A DNA stretch of 37,431 bases, from assembly GCA_900617975.1 (NCBI GenBank), contig UZAE01012368.1:1-37431 (forward strand), in the 5' to 3' direction. The translations under genes were made by a program, and so were the position numbers. This DNA comes from Rodentolepis nana. Its lineage: Eukaryota; Platyhelminthes; Cestoda; Cyclophyllidea; Hymenolepididae. How positions within the stretch are numbered: position 1 is the stretch's first letter; the number at the start of each line of letters is the position of its first letter. Positions 18,994 through 30,908 of this stretch are shown here, one piece after another. The notes under the pieces were generated by a model. It worked only from the letters and a program-made list of their open reading frames with translations, had not been told where the DNA came from and did no database searches.

Positions 18994-20621
18994 ATTTCCT
19001 CGTTTTTAACTTTCCCTACTATTGAAAATAAAAATTATTTAATGATGGAATTGTTAAGTATTTTTGAAGTAGAGCATTGCGCAGCCTCAACCAAATTTGG
19101 GATTTTCATTGAAAAGTCAACAAAAGATGTTTTCTCGTCTTCGAAACATTTAATTCTACGTGATTTCCAGATTTAATTTGTTTCAATTTTAATGGACTGC
19201 CGGAATTGTTCTAGCGAAAATTAATAGAAAAAGTAGCCCCCCCCTATCCCACAAAGTTACTCAATTAGGATGTTGTTGAAAAGTACTGGACGCCTTATAC
19301 ACTATAGAACACCTTTTTGACCAATTTTGAGGGGACTCACAACTGATATTAGACACCCGAAGTGCTTATTGATTAACCCTAAGAAGGGTACTTGGGGAAA
19401 TAACGAGAAAAGATGGAAGCGAATTTCAAATCTGCTTTCCCAATACACGCACGCACGCACGCACACACACACACAAGAAATATGAGTCAGATACTAGAGC
19501 CTATTTTTTCTTCAGAATAAAGTTCGATGCATTAGAAAGTAGAATATGAATGGAAACATAATTCACTACGGCTTTGATTGCCACAAAGGAAATCGCAAAG
19601 CAATAGTCTCCTTTAAATTTACCGCTGTTTATAATTTTATTAATTTGTTAGCTTATTCTTCATCATTATTAGCAATCATTAGGAGTTGACTTTGCTCAAA
19701 GACTAATCTTACTTATCAAATTTTTCATAACACTCAGAATGGGATATGGATTTTCACTTTAATCGCCTTCTCAACGCAATTGTATCCTGGTTATACAATA
19801 TACCCTTTGAAATTGTCCAAACTGCAGATACCATCAAAATGGTCAAAATCAGCGGTAGATAGATCTTCTAAAATTCGCTATTTACAATCGCATTGTGAGT
19901 AAATTAGTTCTGAGAGGAGGAGGGAAATGGAAGAATAATGAATTAGAAAATTGAAGACTTAGATCACCTAGCAGGGAATATTAATTTTATTATTCTCTTA
20001 TACGCTGCCAGTCTTCTTCGGTTGCAACTTCTGCGGTATCTCACTGGCCCTATTTTCTCCCACGAGTCACCGGTAGGCAATAAAATCTCTTCGGATGTTC
20101 CCCCCTCCCCTCCTCCTCCTCCTCCGCCTCCACCACCTCCTCCTGTTTCTCCTTCTTCTTCTGGCTAAGGTCATTTCCCTTCTTATTCACTTACAAAGGC
20201 ACTTTGATGTACGTTCCAAAGATGCCACCTTCACTTGCACCATCGTAAGAATGCGTTCTTTGAGGCTCAATTTATTTCACATTGTAAGAAGATGGAGTGC
20301 AGTGAATAGACCAATAAATGCCATCTTTGAACTTATCTTAAATTTGCACCATTTTGGAAGATCTTTGTTGTTGTACAGAGATGGCTTGTGTTTGCTAAGG
20401 AGTCTTTCAAAGAAAAGCTGATTTAAGAAGCCTAAAATGTCTAGGAAGCATTATTGTTCGAAGGTAAATCAGGTCCGAAGGAACACGGTGAATTTTGGGA
20501 TATCCCCTCCAGGCAACTGAGTAGAAAGTCGCGAACTATGAGAAAGGATGGGGATAGGTCCTAGTAGATTAAAACGAAAAAACTGTTCATGTGAATTTCT
20601 GAAAGACTGTTCATCATAGAT
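18994..20621. other. Intergenic, microsatellites only
   Basis: Contains an ACGC/AC repeat (19444-19475) and a CCT/TTC-rich stretch (20099-20163) that creates a leucine- and proline-rich open frame of no coding value. No gene recognised. Confidence 0.45.
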
Positions 20622-20629
20622 TTGTCAAA

Positions 20630-20911
20630 TAATTAGCCCTTTATTCGACTTTGGGCTTCACAGAGGGTAGGAACATCAGAGCGACAAAAATTTGAGAAGG
20701 GAAACAGAAGAGTACTTTACAGATGTAAAAGAGTCAGACACAATGGCAGAGAAAATGGTAAGATAGGTACCACGAAAGTGGTCGAATATGACACACAGTG
20801 GGGTCACGGTTGTTTGAAGTCGAAAGTCAACTGCCGATCTATCGACTTTTTGCCGAACGAGTATACGTTGCCCAGGGACCACCACATGGAGGTAAGTCTA
20901 TCGCACATCCC
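20630..20911 (-). mobile_element. Ribozyme-headed SINE lacking its 3' tail
   Basis: A minus-strand copy. The 3' part ends at AATTAGCCCTTT; the hairpin 3' side and the AAATA tail are missing. TTGTCAAA occurs on both sides (20622-20629 and 20915-20922) and may be an 8-bp target duplication, or the left one may be chance beside an internal deletion. A 5' end GGGATGTGCG (position 4 G to A) lies at 20911. Confidence 0.8.
20841..20911 (-). ncRNA. Degenerate HDV-like ribozyme
   Basis: The layout is recognisable and the candidate catalytic C is at 20852. The P1 3' strand reads GGTCCCT and the 5' strand GGGATGT, leaving about four pairs in a shifted register. P4 (CGTAT/GTTCG) is broken. Probably inactive. 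Confidence 0.55.
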
Positions 20912-20922
20912 GAATTGTCAAA

Positions 20923-21559
20923 GAAGATCTCCAATAAAATTTTTACTCGGATAAAAACCACAAAAAAGCCGTCTCAATCATTCAAAGAAGTCGCCAAGAA
21001 GAAATGCTAAACAAACCATATCACTTCAAACGGATCCTAAGACGACATTTTACTAAGAAATTCAAGAGACGATTTGCTTTGACGAAGTTAGTCTTTTATT
21101 TCCACAATCATCTCATTATTTTTGAGACAAGGATTGACTGTTTTGCTGCTTACGTTAAATTAAGTCAGTCAAACTCTACGGTACTTCGTTCGAATTGAAG
21201 GGTAAGAACGCTCTAATTTCACTAACAGGACATGCCCATGATTTGGCCTTATCAGAATTGAGCATCTTAGGGGTTCACTTCTCAAAGCTGCTCTACATCT
21301 ACTGTAACAACATACAATGATGTTCGCCATGGGGTTTTATTTAAATGACCCGATTTGCTGGATCTGTTTAAGTGGTGATTGTGAGTGCTTCCTAACGCTC
21401 TTGCTTATTCCATAGGAATTATTCAAACTATTAAAGATAAGATTTTTGTTTTAAAATTTGTGTCCAACCAATTTTTCATATCATAACTAAATTTGCGTCA
21501 AATGAAGTTGAAATCGCAAAGGAAAATGGTCTGTAATGCTAACTAATTCTACAGAAGGT
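20923..21559. other. Intergenic, no feature seen
   Basis: Short open frames at 20798-21010 and 21004-21198 begin in SINE sequence or lack any recognisable protein character. Nothing called. Confidence 0.45.
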
Positions 21560-21569
21560 ATGTTTTAAT

Positions 21570-21891
21570 CAGAGGTGTGCGATAGACTTACCTCCACGTG
21601 GTGCACCCTGGGCAACGTATATTCATACGGCAAAAAAGTTTATTAACTGGCAGTTGACTTCACACTTCAAACTACCATCACCCCACTCTATGCCATATTC
21701 GACTATTTCCACAGTACTCACCTCACCTTTGTTCTACCTTTGTATTCGTCTCTTACATCTTTGAAACACTCCTCTCTTCCCCCTCTCGCCTTTTTTCCAG
21801 TTGATGCTTCTTTCCCTCTGTGAAGCCTGAAGGCAACTAAAGAGCTACTGATAACCATCAAGACGCCTGCCATTTGATACAAACACACACA
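21570..21891 (+). mobile_element. Ribozyme-headed SINE, full-length with two extra 5' bases
   Basis: Ten-bp duplication ATGTTTTAAT at 21560-21569 and 21892-21901. Two bases (CA, 21570-21571) separate it from the ribozyme 5' end at 21572. The usual AAATAAATA tail is replaced by ACAAACACACACA. Confidence 0.9.
21572..21643 (+). ncRNA. HDV-like ribozyme in SINE at 21572
   Basis: P1 GAGGTGT/GCACCCT has one mismatch at position 2. P3, L3 (TCCACGT) and P4 (loop ATTC) match the family, P2 reads ATAGACTT/AAGTTTAT with a G.U replacing G-C, and the candidate catalytic C is at 21631. Confidence 0.75.
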
Positions 21892-21901
21892 ATGTTTTAA
21901 T

Positions 21902-22534
21902 GTTGTTTTTCTTCACTGAATTTGCTTTTAGTTGCTTCTTTCAATGCTTTGAGAATAGATGGTGCACCGCTAGTGGTTAGTCTACCGCAACGCTATCCCT
22001 GTGAAATCCTCGTGGGGGTGGTGGGAGGGGGGGGGGTAGACATTTTGACACTTAAGAATTCAGTACTTTCTGTGTTATTGGTGCCTTAATGCTTTCCAGG
22101 GGGAAATAAAACCTACAAAAGAAAAGGCATGATAAAATTCCCCCCCCCCACAGTCATCCTCTAGTTAATAAGTGGGGAGGTTAACGAAAGTCCTTTTTCA
22201 TGTTATTTTAATCATCTCAATCAACGATCAATTACCTGAAATGGAACCACAGGCTTATTCGAAACAATGTCAAAAGTTTGGGCAATTTAAGCATTAGAAC
22301 TAGCAAAAAACCGTTCTGATTTTACCTCCACTCGACAAATTCGAGCGAAACATTTAGACCAACACGTTCTGGCTATCAGAAGCATTAATTTAACTCGCAA
22401 AACCGGGAATAATTGAGCAGATTGAGTCATAGAGCAGCGATATATCTCAAATGAATCAAATCTCCGAATAGAAAATGATATATGCAATGCATTTCAGCAA
22501 TCAAACAAAACGTAAATTTTGCTATACCGACAAC
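21902..22534. other. Intergenic with G and C runs
   Basis: G-rich near 22014-22037 and a C9 run at 22141-22149. No gene recognised. Confidence 0.45.
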
Positions 22535-22606
22535 GGGGTGTGTGAAAGGCTTATCTTCACGTGGTGCACCCTGGGCAACGTATATTCATACGGCAAAAAA
22601 GTCTAT
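22535..22606 (+). ncRNA. HDV-like ribozyme in SINE at 22535
   Basis: P1 GGGGTGT/GCACCCT and P4 are intact, with the candidate catalytic C at 22594. P2 5' reads GAAAGGCTT against AAGTCTATT (one mismatch, one wobble). P3 is ATC/GGT, with one wobble (U.G). Confidence 0.65.
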
Positions 22607-22850
22607 TAACTGGCAGTTGACTTCACACTTCAAACTACCATCACCCCACTCTATCCCATATTCGACTATTTCCACAGTACTCACCTCACCTTTTTCCTAC
22701 CTTTGTGCCTGTCTCTTTCACATTTGTGAATCTTTCTTCTGTTCCCTACCCCTCCCCCCCAACTCGACTTTTTGCCACTTTTATGTTCCTCCACTCTGTG
22801 AAGCCTGAAGTCAACTACCAAAACACCTGCCATTTGATATAAATAATTAA
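22535..22850 (+). mobile_element. Ribozyme-headed SINE with extended 3' tail, second copy
   Basis: Starts at GGGGTGTGTG (22535). An 18-nt deletion removes the GGGCTAATGATAAC side of the 3' hairpin. The tail is followed at 22851-22884 by the 34-nt sequence also found after the copy at 17700. No target duplication was found. Confidence 0.88.
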
Positions 22851-22884
22851 TTTATATTAATTTAGTTCTCTTATACTAAGAACA
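22851..22884 (+). repeat. 34-nt sequence shared after two SINE tails
   Basis: Second copy of the sequence at 18009-18042, with no differences. Confidence 0.9.
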
Positions 22885-24995
22885 TTAATTATGAATCACA
22901 TATTTCTAAAATAAAAATCAAATTTTCGCATATTTTTAAATTTCGCCTACTTCGTTATATTATATAATTCACATCATTATTAGTAGTAAATCTTTCCCAT
23001 TGGTTTATGGTTTTCCAATTCCTTTCTGTAAAAATTTCCTGGTTTAAATTAAAACGTTAGTTCACGTGGTTCTTAACCTCAGTTTCATTTCGTAAACATG
23101 TTTTCTTGATAAAAATGGGATAATGGGGTGGGCGAAGTTTGGCGAAAAAAATGAGGACTTAGTAGAGTCTCCCTTTAAAATATGTAAATTTTGTGAAAGA
23201 TCATTCTAACACCACTTGATTTTAGTAATTTGTAATGGATTATTCCTCATTCCACATACAAGGAAGGGCTGTCCGTAGGGTCAACTCCAACTTGCTTTAG
23301 GGGCGGGAGTGGGTGCTTTTCCCACAGCGTTGCCGAAAACGATTCATTTCTCTGCCCCAGAAACGATTTGGTGTAAAATGGGGAAATTTATTGTTTTCAC
23401 AATAAAACATTCAAGCATCCTCCACTCATCTATTCGGCAGCACCAAAATTCCCGTTCTAATCAATTGGAGCAAGGGCATCTAGTGCAGTTGGCATGGACA
23501 CACGAGTTTCTGAGTTACCTATCCCACAGTTAACCTTAGATCTGATCCAAACAGTAGATTTTAGTGTGTCATCATCAAAACTGGTATGTTGTCGTTAAAA
23601 TTCTCATAGCCTTATTTTAATTATTTAAAACGAAATTGACATCGATGGAATGTAGTTGCCGGACCATAAATTTCTGTTATGTCTTTAGTAGTCCTGCAGG
23701 TTTTCAAGCCCTAAACAAAGAGAAGCAGCACAAAATGTCAGCTTATTGCTCGCAAAGAAATATTTTGAAAGCAAAAAACTTGTTTTATTTGGATGTGTTG
23801 TAGCGTTGCTTCTTTCATCCTGCCTGGACACAAAGCAAACTCGAAAATTGGCTTGTAAAGTAAAGTAAAGTACATACTAGCATCCTCAATATATTGATTT
23901 TATCAATTTATGTACGCACACGCTCTATCCACGTTCCACTTATGCCATTTCACTCAGAGCACTTATCGATTGATGACCCCAAAATAAGGACACAAAGGTG
24001 TTTCCGTGTTAGGCAGGGGCTTGAGAGAGCGATAGAGCGAGAGAGAGGGGGAGAGAGATAGAGAGAGAGAGAGAAATCAAACAAGCACAGAGATAAATAT
24101 CCGTCCGTCCGTCCGTTCTGTACCAGAGTGTGATTCACCACTGCTTTGTGCAACGATATTTTTTCTTTCCTTATCTGGGACAATAAGATTTACTGTACTT
24201 CTGCAGCGGCAACGTGTAGATTCGGTTGAATCATTCTTCTTATGATAGAGTCATTTTTTTAATATATATATATATATATATATTTGAAAAATTTATTCAC
24301 ATATTGTACAAAATTGGCACATTTCGGATTTAGACAATAAGTCAACTTTGTTGGGGCAACAGATGATTGTATGAGATCACGATGTTTCATCAAATTTGAG
24401 GCTATATAAGAGCGCATTGGAAATCTCCATGTAACTAATCCTATATGCAGATGCTTAGTATATCTGATAAAAATGGACTAAAAACGTTTTTGTTTGGTGC
24501 AAGTCTAAGACTCAAACTGTCAACGTTCAACTAAGAAGACCTTTCCTTGAGGTTGCAATACGATGACGGTTATTTCATAAAATTCAGCTTTGTCATGAAC
24601 TGGGAGGTAGGTCTTCATACAGGCCTATCTAAGTCAGTTTAGTTGAGTCTCTAAGGAGGTCGAAGTTGTGGTGGAAATCTCGGAGTTGGAATAGAAATTA
24701 CCTTCTTCAAGCAGAACAATCCGACTTCCAGGGAATGGGGATTATTAAAGAACAACTTTTCACTAATAAAATTCAATTATTGGACGCAAAAGCAAAATGA
24801 TCGTTTTCATTTGAAATGTCTCCTGTTTTTACCGCAGATCGTATTGTTTGAACTTTTCCTTCATCCATCTTTCGTTCGCTTAAGTAACCAAGACAGCTGT
24901 CATCTCTTCAGCAAAATAAATGGCGTAAATGGTTTTGAAAGGGCAAATAAAACTTGTTGTGAATCTGGCTGTTTAAGCACGTAAAGTGTGTCCAT
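22885..24995. other. Intergenic with GA and TA microsatellites
   Basis: GA-rich repeat at 24022-24074, four CCGT units near 24101-24117, and a TA repeat at 24262-24284. Short open frames only; no gene recognised. Confidence 0.45.
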
Positions 24996-25140
24996 TATTT
25001 ATAAATAAATAATTTTTTTTAATATCAAATGGTAGGCTTTTTGATAGTTATCACTAGCACTTTAGCTGACTTCGGATTTAGCAGAGAGGAGGAGGAACAA
25101 CAAAGTAATAAAAAGTCAAAGTGGGGGGGGGGTGGTGGGG

Positions 25141-25740
25141 NNNNNNNNNNNNNNNNNNNNNNNNNNNNNNNNNNNNNNNNNNNNNNNNNNNNNNNNNNNN
25201 NNNNNNNNNNNNNNNNNNNNNNNNNNNNNNNNNNNNNNNNNNNNNNNNNNNNNNNNNNNNNNNNNNNNNNNNNNNNNNNNNNNNNNNNNNNNNNNNNNNN
25301 NNNNNNNNNNNNNNNNNNNNNNNNNNNNNNNNNNNNNNNNNNNNNNNNNNNNNNNNNNNNNNNNNNNNNNNNNNNNNNNNNNNNNNNNNNNNNNNNNNNN
25401 NNNNNNNNNNNNNNNNNNNNNNNNNNNNNNNNNNNNNNNNNNNNNNNNNNNNNNNNNNNNNNNNNNNNNNNNNNNNNNNNNNNNNNNNNNNNNNNNNNNN
25501 NNNNNNNNNNNNNNNNNNNNNNNNNNNNNNNNNNNNNNNNNNNNNNNNNNNNNNNNNNNNNNNNNNNNNNNNNNNNNNNNNNNNNNNNNNNNNNNNNNNN
25601 NNNNNNNNNNNNNNNNNNNNNNNNNNNNNNNNNNNNNNNNNNNNNNNNNNNNNNNNNNNNNNNNNNNNNNNNNNNNNNNNNNNNNNNNNNNNNNNNNNNN
25701 NNNNNNNNNNNNNNNNNNNNNNNNNNNNNNNNNNNNNNNN
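25141..25740. other. Assembly gap of 600 N
   Basis: Exactly 600 undetermined bases inside a repeat-rich SINE, directly after a G-rich run (GGGGGGGGGGTGGTGGGG). The round length suggests an estimated gap size. Open frames drawn through it are meaningless. Confidence 0.99.
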
Positions 25741-26321
25741 GACATACAGTGGGGTGATGGTGGTTTGGAGCCAGAAGTCAACTACCGGTTAATAGGGGGA
25801 TCATGGTAGTTTGAAGTCAACTGCCAGGTAATTGACGGGGTAGTTTGAAGTGAGAAGTCAACTGCCAGTTAATATAACGAATATGACATAGAGAAGTCAA
25901 CTGCCAGTTAATAGATCATGGTAATTGAAGTCAGAAGTCAACTGCCGATTAATAGACTTGGGGTCATGATAGTTTGAACTCAGAAGTCAACTGCCAGTTA
26001 ATAGACTTACTCATGGTAGTTTGAAGTCAACTGCCAGGTAATAGACTTTAGTTTGAAGTGAGAAGTCAACTGCCGATTGATAGACTTTTATTTGAAGTCA
26101 GAAGTCAACTGCCAGTTAATAGACCTTTTCAGTCAGAAGTCAACTGCCGGTTTATAGACTTTTTTGCCGTTTGAGTAGTCAGAAGTCAACTGCCGGTTAA
26201 TAGACTTTTTTGTGAAGTGAGAAGTCAACTGCCAGTTAATAGACCTTTTTGCGTTGAAGTCAGAAGTCAACTGCCGGTTAATAGAATTTTTTTGCCGATA
26301 GTTTGAAGTCAACTACCGGTT

Positions 26322-26394
26322 AATAGGCTTTTTGGCCGTATGAGTATACGTTGCCCAGGGTGCACCACGTGGAGGTAAGTCGATCACACACCCC
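26322..26394 (-). ncRNA. HDV-like ribozyme of the gapped SINE
   Basis: P1, P3, L3 and P4 match the family, with the candidate catalytic C at 26335. P2 has two mismatches (GATCGACTT against AAGCCTATT), so the fold is weakened. Confidence 0.65.
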
Positions 26395-26395
26395 C

Positions 26396-26436
26396 ATGAT
26401 GAATCTCATAATGCCTGCCATTTGAAATAATAATAC
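26396..26436 (+). mobile_element. SINE 3' fragment in opposite orientation
   Basis: ATGATGAATCTCATAATGCC followed by TGCCATTTGAAATAATAAT resembles the family 3' end on the plus strand (about 17 of 22 positions in its first part, then near identity). It directly abuts the 5' end of the minus-strand copy. Confidence 0.6.
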
Positions 26437-26439
26437 AAA

Positions 26440-27090
26440 TTGGATTTTGACACTACCATTAAAGAAATGACTAACTTGGCGCTAACCACTTACCACACAC
26501 CTAAGCCCAAATAATTACATTTATTTGCATGTTAAAGAAGTCTATATTTCATCTTCTTCCAGGCCAACTGAGGGCTATAAAATTTTTATTAATCATTTGC
26601 TACCATAAGACAGGAATGAACAATGCCTACAGCCTTTGATGACTATGAGGAATTTGGAAATAACAAAAAAATAAAAATTATTAATTGGCTTCACTAAGCG
26701 TATGATTTTTGAGCCTCATTTACATGGGAACAATAGTTGAACCAAACGGGTAGGCCTAAAATGGGTCTACAAGACGTATTGATCCAAATTCACCACTCAC
26801 TCACTGAGACAATGTTACAGCAAATATATGTTTGATTTCCAGTCTACGTGAAGTGGATAAACTTTGCTTGTTCTATTTGCTCTAGTAGAGTGAATATTAA
26901 TCAACATGTAATGATTGGCAATTCAAATAATTCAGCTGATCAGGTGGATATCAGCTCAACTAGAAACAGTGGGATTAAATTAGGTAAAATGACCATTGGA
27001 ATGTTAAGAGGCCATCCGATCCATTAGAAGCAATCAGTACTCATAAATCACTAAACTGAATGTAACAATAACAAGTTATTTATCAAATTA
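26440..27090. other. Intergenic, no feature seen
   Basis: AT-rich, no open frame or repeat that I can recognise. Confidence 0.5.
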
Positions 27091-27103
27091 TATCCAGCTC
27101 AGT

Positions 27104-27176
27104 AGGGTGTGCGATAGACTTACCTCCACGTGGTGCACCCTGGGCAACGTATCCTCATACGGCAAAAAAAGTCTAT
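27104..27176 (+). ncRNA. HDV-like ribozyme with A-U at the first P1 pair
   Basis: P1 AGGGTGT/GCACCCT, P2 ATAGACTT/AAGTCTAT, P3 ACC/GGT, L3 TCCACGT and P4 CGTAT-CCTC-ATACG are all paired, with the candidate catalytic C at 27163. The only changes are G1 to A, which turns the usual G.U into A-U, and two extra A after the catalytic C. Confidence 0.8.
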
Positions 27177-27446
27177 TAACTGGGAGTTGACTTCTGACTT
27201 CAAACTTCAATGACCACGTTGTATGTCTCATCCGACTACTTCCACAGTACTCACCTCACCTTTTCTCTGCCTTTGTGTCTATCTGTCTCTTTCACATCTG
27301 TGAATCGCTCTTCTGTTCCCCACCCCTCGACTTTTGCCATTTTGATGTCCCTCCTCCTCTCTGTGAAGCCCGAGGTCAACTAAAGGCCTATTAATAACTA
27401 TTAAAATGCCTGCCATATGAAATAAATAAAATAAACTTTATATTTG
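27104..27446 (+). mobile_element. Ribozyme-headed SINE, near-complete copy
   Basis: The 5' end is AGGGTGTGCG (G1 to A). The 3' tail is of the longer type, identical over 26 nt to 17991-18016 (27419-27444). TATCCAG occurs at 27091-27097 and 27447-27453; if this is the target duplication, six bases (CTCAGT) lie between it and the ribozyme. Confidence 0.9.
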
Positions 27447-27453
27447 TATCCAG

Positions 27454-30400
27454 AAAATTTTCAAGTTTTTTTGTATATTAATGATATCAAAATATTAATA
27501 ATAATTGTGGACTGTGAATATTGAAAGTTTTGAAGGACTGACTTTCCATTCCAAACAATTTCAATTTGAAATGGTGCCTTCGACTAACTGTTCGGACATT
27601 TTTCTTAATTACTCGACTGGGAAGCGCGCTGCTTCACTAAGCCCATCCTGAATACACCTACTCGGCCAATGATTCAAGATTTAATATAATTTTGCCTGCC
27701 TAAAATTTCTTCTTTTTTTCGCCTTCTCAATCTATCTGTGGATATCTTAATGAGAAAACAGTTGGCCAAACTCCATTTGGGCAGTTTTATGCCAAAACTC
27801 TAACTTTTTCTACTTTTATTTAAACTAGTAGGCATCTTCTTTCTTACCCTGTCATTACTCACTCTTGGTCAATGTGTGCCAAAAATGGTTAATTGTGAAG
27901 ATAGCCTGATTAAACAAGACATTTAAACTGATTGTGCTTTACTTAGAAGATTTCGAAATCAAAAAGACCCTCAGTGTAAAGAAACTGCAAAAAGGCTGTT
28001 TTGTCATAATCTACCGCCTGTGTTGTATTATCGATTTTTGGTTTCATTAAAAGCCAAATCCAAACTCATTAAGCTCGTGTGTGCTCGTTTAAATTTAAAA
28101 AAAACTTCCGCCCTAACTTTTGTCATTCAACAATTAAGTAGAGGCGTAAATAATAATTCCAAAAGCTCTTATCGATTTCAACTTATGCTTTTAATAATCT
28201 CATTAGACAGATAGTAGATTCATCCAATTACTGGCATTTCAGGATAATTTCACTTAATTAAGTTGTTAAAGTGGAGCTGTTCGAATGAATTTATTTAATT
28301 TTAAATTATGAGAGAATTTTTCTCACAGAAAGTCAAAGGAAGTAATTGTCCAATTATAAGTTGCCATTAAGGCGTCAATCAGAAGTCATGACCTAATTCA
28401 ATTCTGTCAACATATTCCTAATGTGGGAAAGAAAGGTGTGTCATGTTGACGGTGATGTTGGAATTGGGACCTCAATTAATTTGCTTTGAAATTGGTTGGA
28501 AAATATTCTCCTTACTAACAGGGATTAAGTAAGATATTACTATTCCCGTTGAAGTCAAAATGTTTTTTACAAGTTTTAGTCAAGTAATTGAATTTAAACG
28601 AGGGGATCAGTCAATTAGTCTGAAAATGTCAAAACAGGATTAGGAGGAGGAGGAGAAAGGTTGGAAGGGGGATGAGGGGGGGGGGTGGAAGAAATTGATA
28701 TTCAGACCCATGCATTTTAAAACTTCCTTTAATTCTGGAATTATTATTTTTTCCCATATGAAGAATAGTTACTGGCTTCCAAATATAGGCTGAATGGGGG
28801 AACTGTTAGGGGTGTTAATTAAGTTGAAGCGGAAAATGAGTTAAGGTGTTATTTACGCTTTGCATCCACGGTAGCTTGACTTCAATTGGAAGAAAGATAT
28901 TACCCTTTTTTTCTACTTCCTTTAATAAACAGATTGAGGTGACAATTAATAATTCATAATAACCAAACCGCAGCCTATTTTGAAGTTTGTGGAAGAAATA
29001 AGCCCCTTGGAGTGATCACTAAATGCTTGTTTAGCTTTTCAAGAAGGTGAGAGGTAACTTCAAAACCGGTAGGTAGTTCTAACGGGTAAAGATAATTTAC
29101 CATTTGGTGTCACTGAAAGGCTCTTCCACCCAAAATTTTGATGACCAATATTTTTGTCTTAGCATTGATTGGGGGTGAAACTCTGTCTGCTATTTCAATT
29201 AATGAATTTTTCACAGAATTCACCATTTGTACTTTCGCTTGTTAACTATGGAGGGGGCTGTTGTCTAGTTGACAAGTAAAGACAAAAAGCGACAAAATTC
29301 TTAATTATAATTAATAATATTTTTTTTGAAGATTGCATGACAAAAGTCAATTTTTGAGCTGAAACTTTAGTCAGGCAAATTTAAAGCTGTAACTCCACAC
29401 TATTTTCTGGTTATTTATTGTCATTTCTTATTTATTTAACCTGTAAGCGCCTAAGGTCATAGCCTTCTCCTACTAATCGAGTGAAGCCACTCGGCATCCT
29501 AGGCACAATCTTTCTACTTTTGATTTCAATTAGTCCATTTTGCTAAATCGGCTAGGAGTGATTTAGTAAGGAGCAATAAATAATGAGTCGAGGATGTTCT
29601 CGTATGATTTGCGTAACTATCAGCCATGGCTCACTTGAATTTAATCTTAGGCAGTAACAGACTGGAATCCAGACATCGACTGAGTTGCAATTAGACGTTC
29701 GAGTAAAGCGAGGTGGGAAAGCCAACTAGTGGAGTTAGTTATATCGGTCAACAGAAACCACTTAACGAGAACATAACCTCTTAATAGGGACATGGCAAAC
29801 TCATTGCCCTGACTCCAAGCTTAATAGTACTCCTGATATCTTGGCGTCATTTGTTTACTAGCTGTTATAGTGGGACTGAAATCTACCGACGACATGCCAA
29901 ATATTTCTTGAATGTTATAGACACGAACGTACTCAAAAATTTAGAGGTTAACTCCTAAAATTTGTAGCATAAAAACGTGATCTAAATAACAACTAAATGC
30001 CCCAAGAGTTCAAATGCTGTAACGTTCACTGTATTTTCAACTTCTCACTCACTCATCCTACTTGACTTATTTGATGTTTTCTTGTCTAATAATTATAGCA
30101 TTCATAGCTTTATCGAGACAAAATTGATTTCAAATCCATGGCGACTTCCACTTTCAAGAGATATATATCGACCGAAGCCAATATCTCAGCCGATATGAGA
30201 GATGAGTCAGAAAAATGGGAGACGTAGTGACACCAATCGTGTTTTCTTCATTGCCATGTTATGAGAAGTTAATAAGTTCCCAAGCCAATTTGGGATAGAC
30301 CTTTCCAATTATCATCCTAGGAGGAGGGGAGGGGAGGGGAGGGAGGGTAAGCCACCATGGAATATTTAGAGCCAACCAATGGGGTTCACTGACAATGGGA

Positions 30401-30679
30401 ATCGAGCATATGAACTTTGAAATGCCAGACAATTACCAATTAGTCATGCCACTGATTTTTTTTACCATTTAAAAAGGAAAGAATAAACATACAATGTGCA
30501 AAAAAGTTAAAATTTTATACATTAGAGAGAGAGAGAAGAGAGAGAATTAAAACGCATCATCACAGACATCATACTGGTACCGGGGGGAAAGGAAAAGCGG
30601 AAAGCAAACCAAGACCGTCGCAATTGGGGAAATTCGACGAGGTAGAAAAATCTGCAGGACCCTCTCCAGAATCACAATA

Positions 30680-30717
<38 letters not shown>

Positions 30718-30840
30718 CTTTAGCAAGACACTTTATGTACAATCACGCATTCAAAGAATTCGCTGTTTAGGCGTTTTTTGTTAAGTAAGCGAGGTTTAGT
30801 GAACCTATGTACAACCGGTCGATAACTATCACAGAAGGGA
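27454..30840. other. Long intergenic stretch 3' of the host gene
   Basis: No SINE and no gene recognised. Contains a G10 run near 28677-28686, a GGGGA repeat at 30320-30348, GA repeats at 30524-30546 and a TA repeat at 30684-30713. The part nearest 30908 should include the 3' untranslated region of the minus-strand gene. No exact AATAAA on that strand was noticed close to the stop. Confidence 0.4.
30684..30713. repeat. TA microsatellite
   Basis: About 15 TA units, roughly 200 bp downstream of the stop codon of the minus-strand gene. Confidence 0.9.
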
Positions 30841-30844
30841 AATA

Positions 30845-30900
30845 GAGGAGAGGAGAGGAGAGGTGAGGTGAGGTGAGGTGAGGGGAGGGGAGGGGAGGGG
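30845..30900. repeat. Pentamer repeat next to a stop codon
   Basis: Eleven 5-bp units in three homogeneous blocks: three GAGGA, four GAGGT, four GAGGG (plus strand). On the gene strand this is a pyrimidine-rich array beginning nine bases after the stop codon, inside the presumed 3' untranslated region. Confidence 0.9.
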
Positions 30901-30908
30901 CAGGTAGA

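Larger units (their letters stand above)
24996..26395 (-). mobile_element. Ribozyme-headed SINE, expanded copy with assembly gap
   Basis: The left end is a normal SINE 3' end in minus orientation (tail, then ATATCAAATGGTAGG) and the right end is the ribozyme 5' end (G1 at 26394). Between them lie 600 N (25141-25740) and about 600 bp made almost only of repeated blocks such as AGAAGTCAACTGCCAGTTAA, about 14 partial copies between 25775 and 26320. A normal copy has one such block. No target duplication was found. I treat it as one expanded element, but two copies joined across the gap cannot be excluded. Confidence 0.75.

Noticed and set aside
20095..20421. 108-codon plus-strand frame rich in Leu and Pro
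   Set aside because: Its start is a CCT/TTC microsatellite, the rest has no recognisable domain, and there are no splice sites in support.
25029..25809. Four frames of more than 220 codons
   Set aside because: They run through the 600-N gap and are artefacts.
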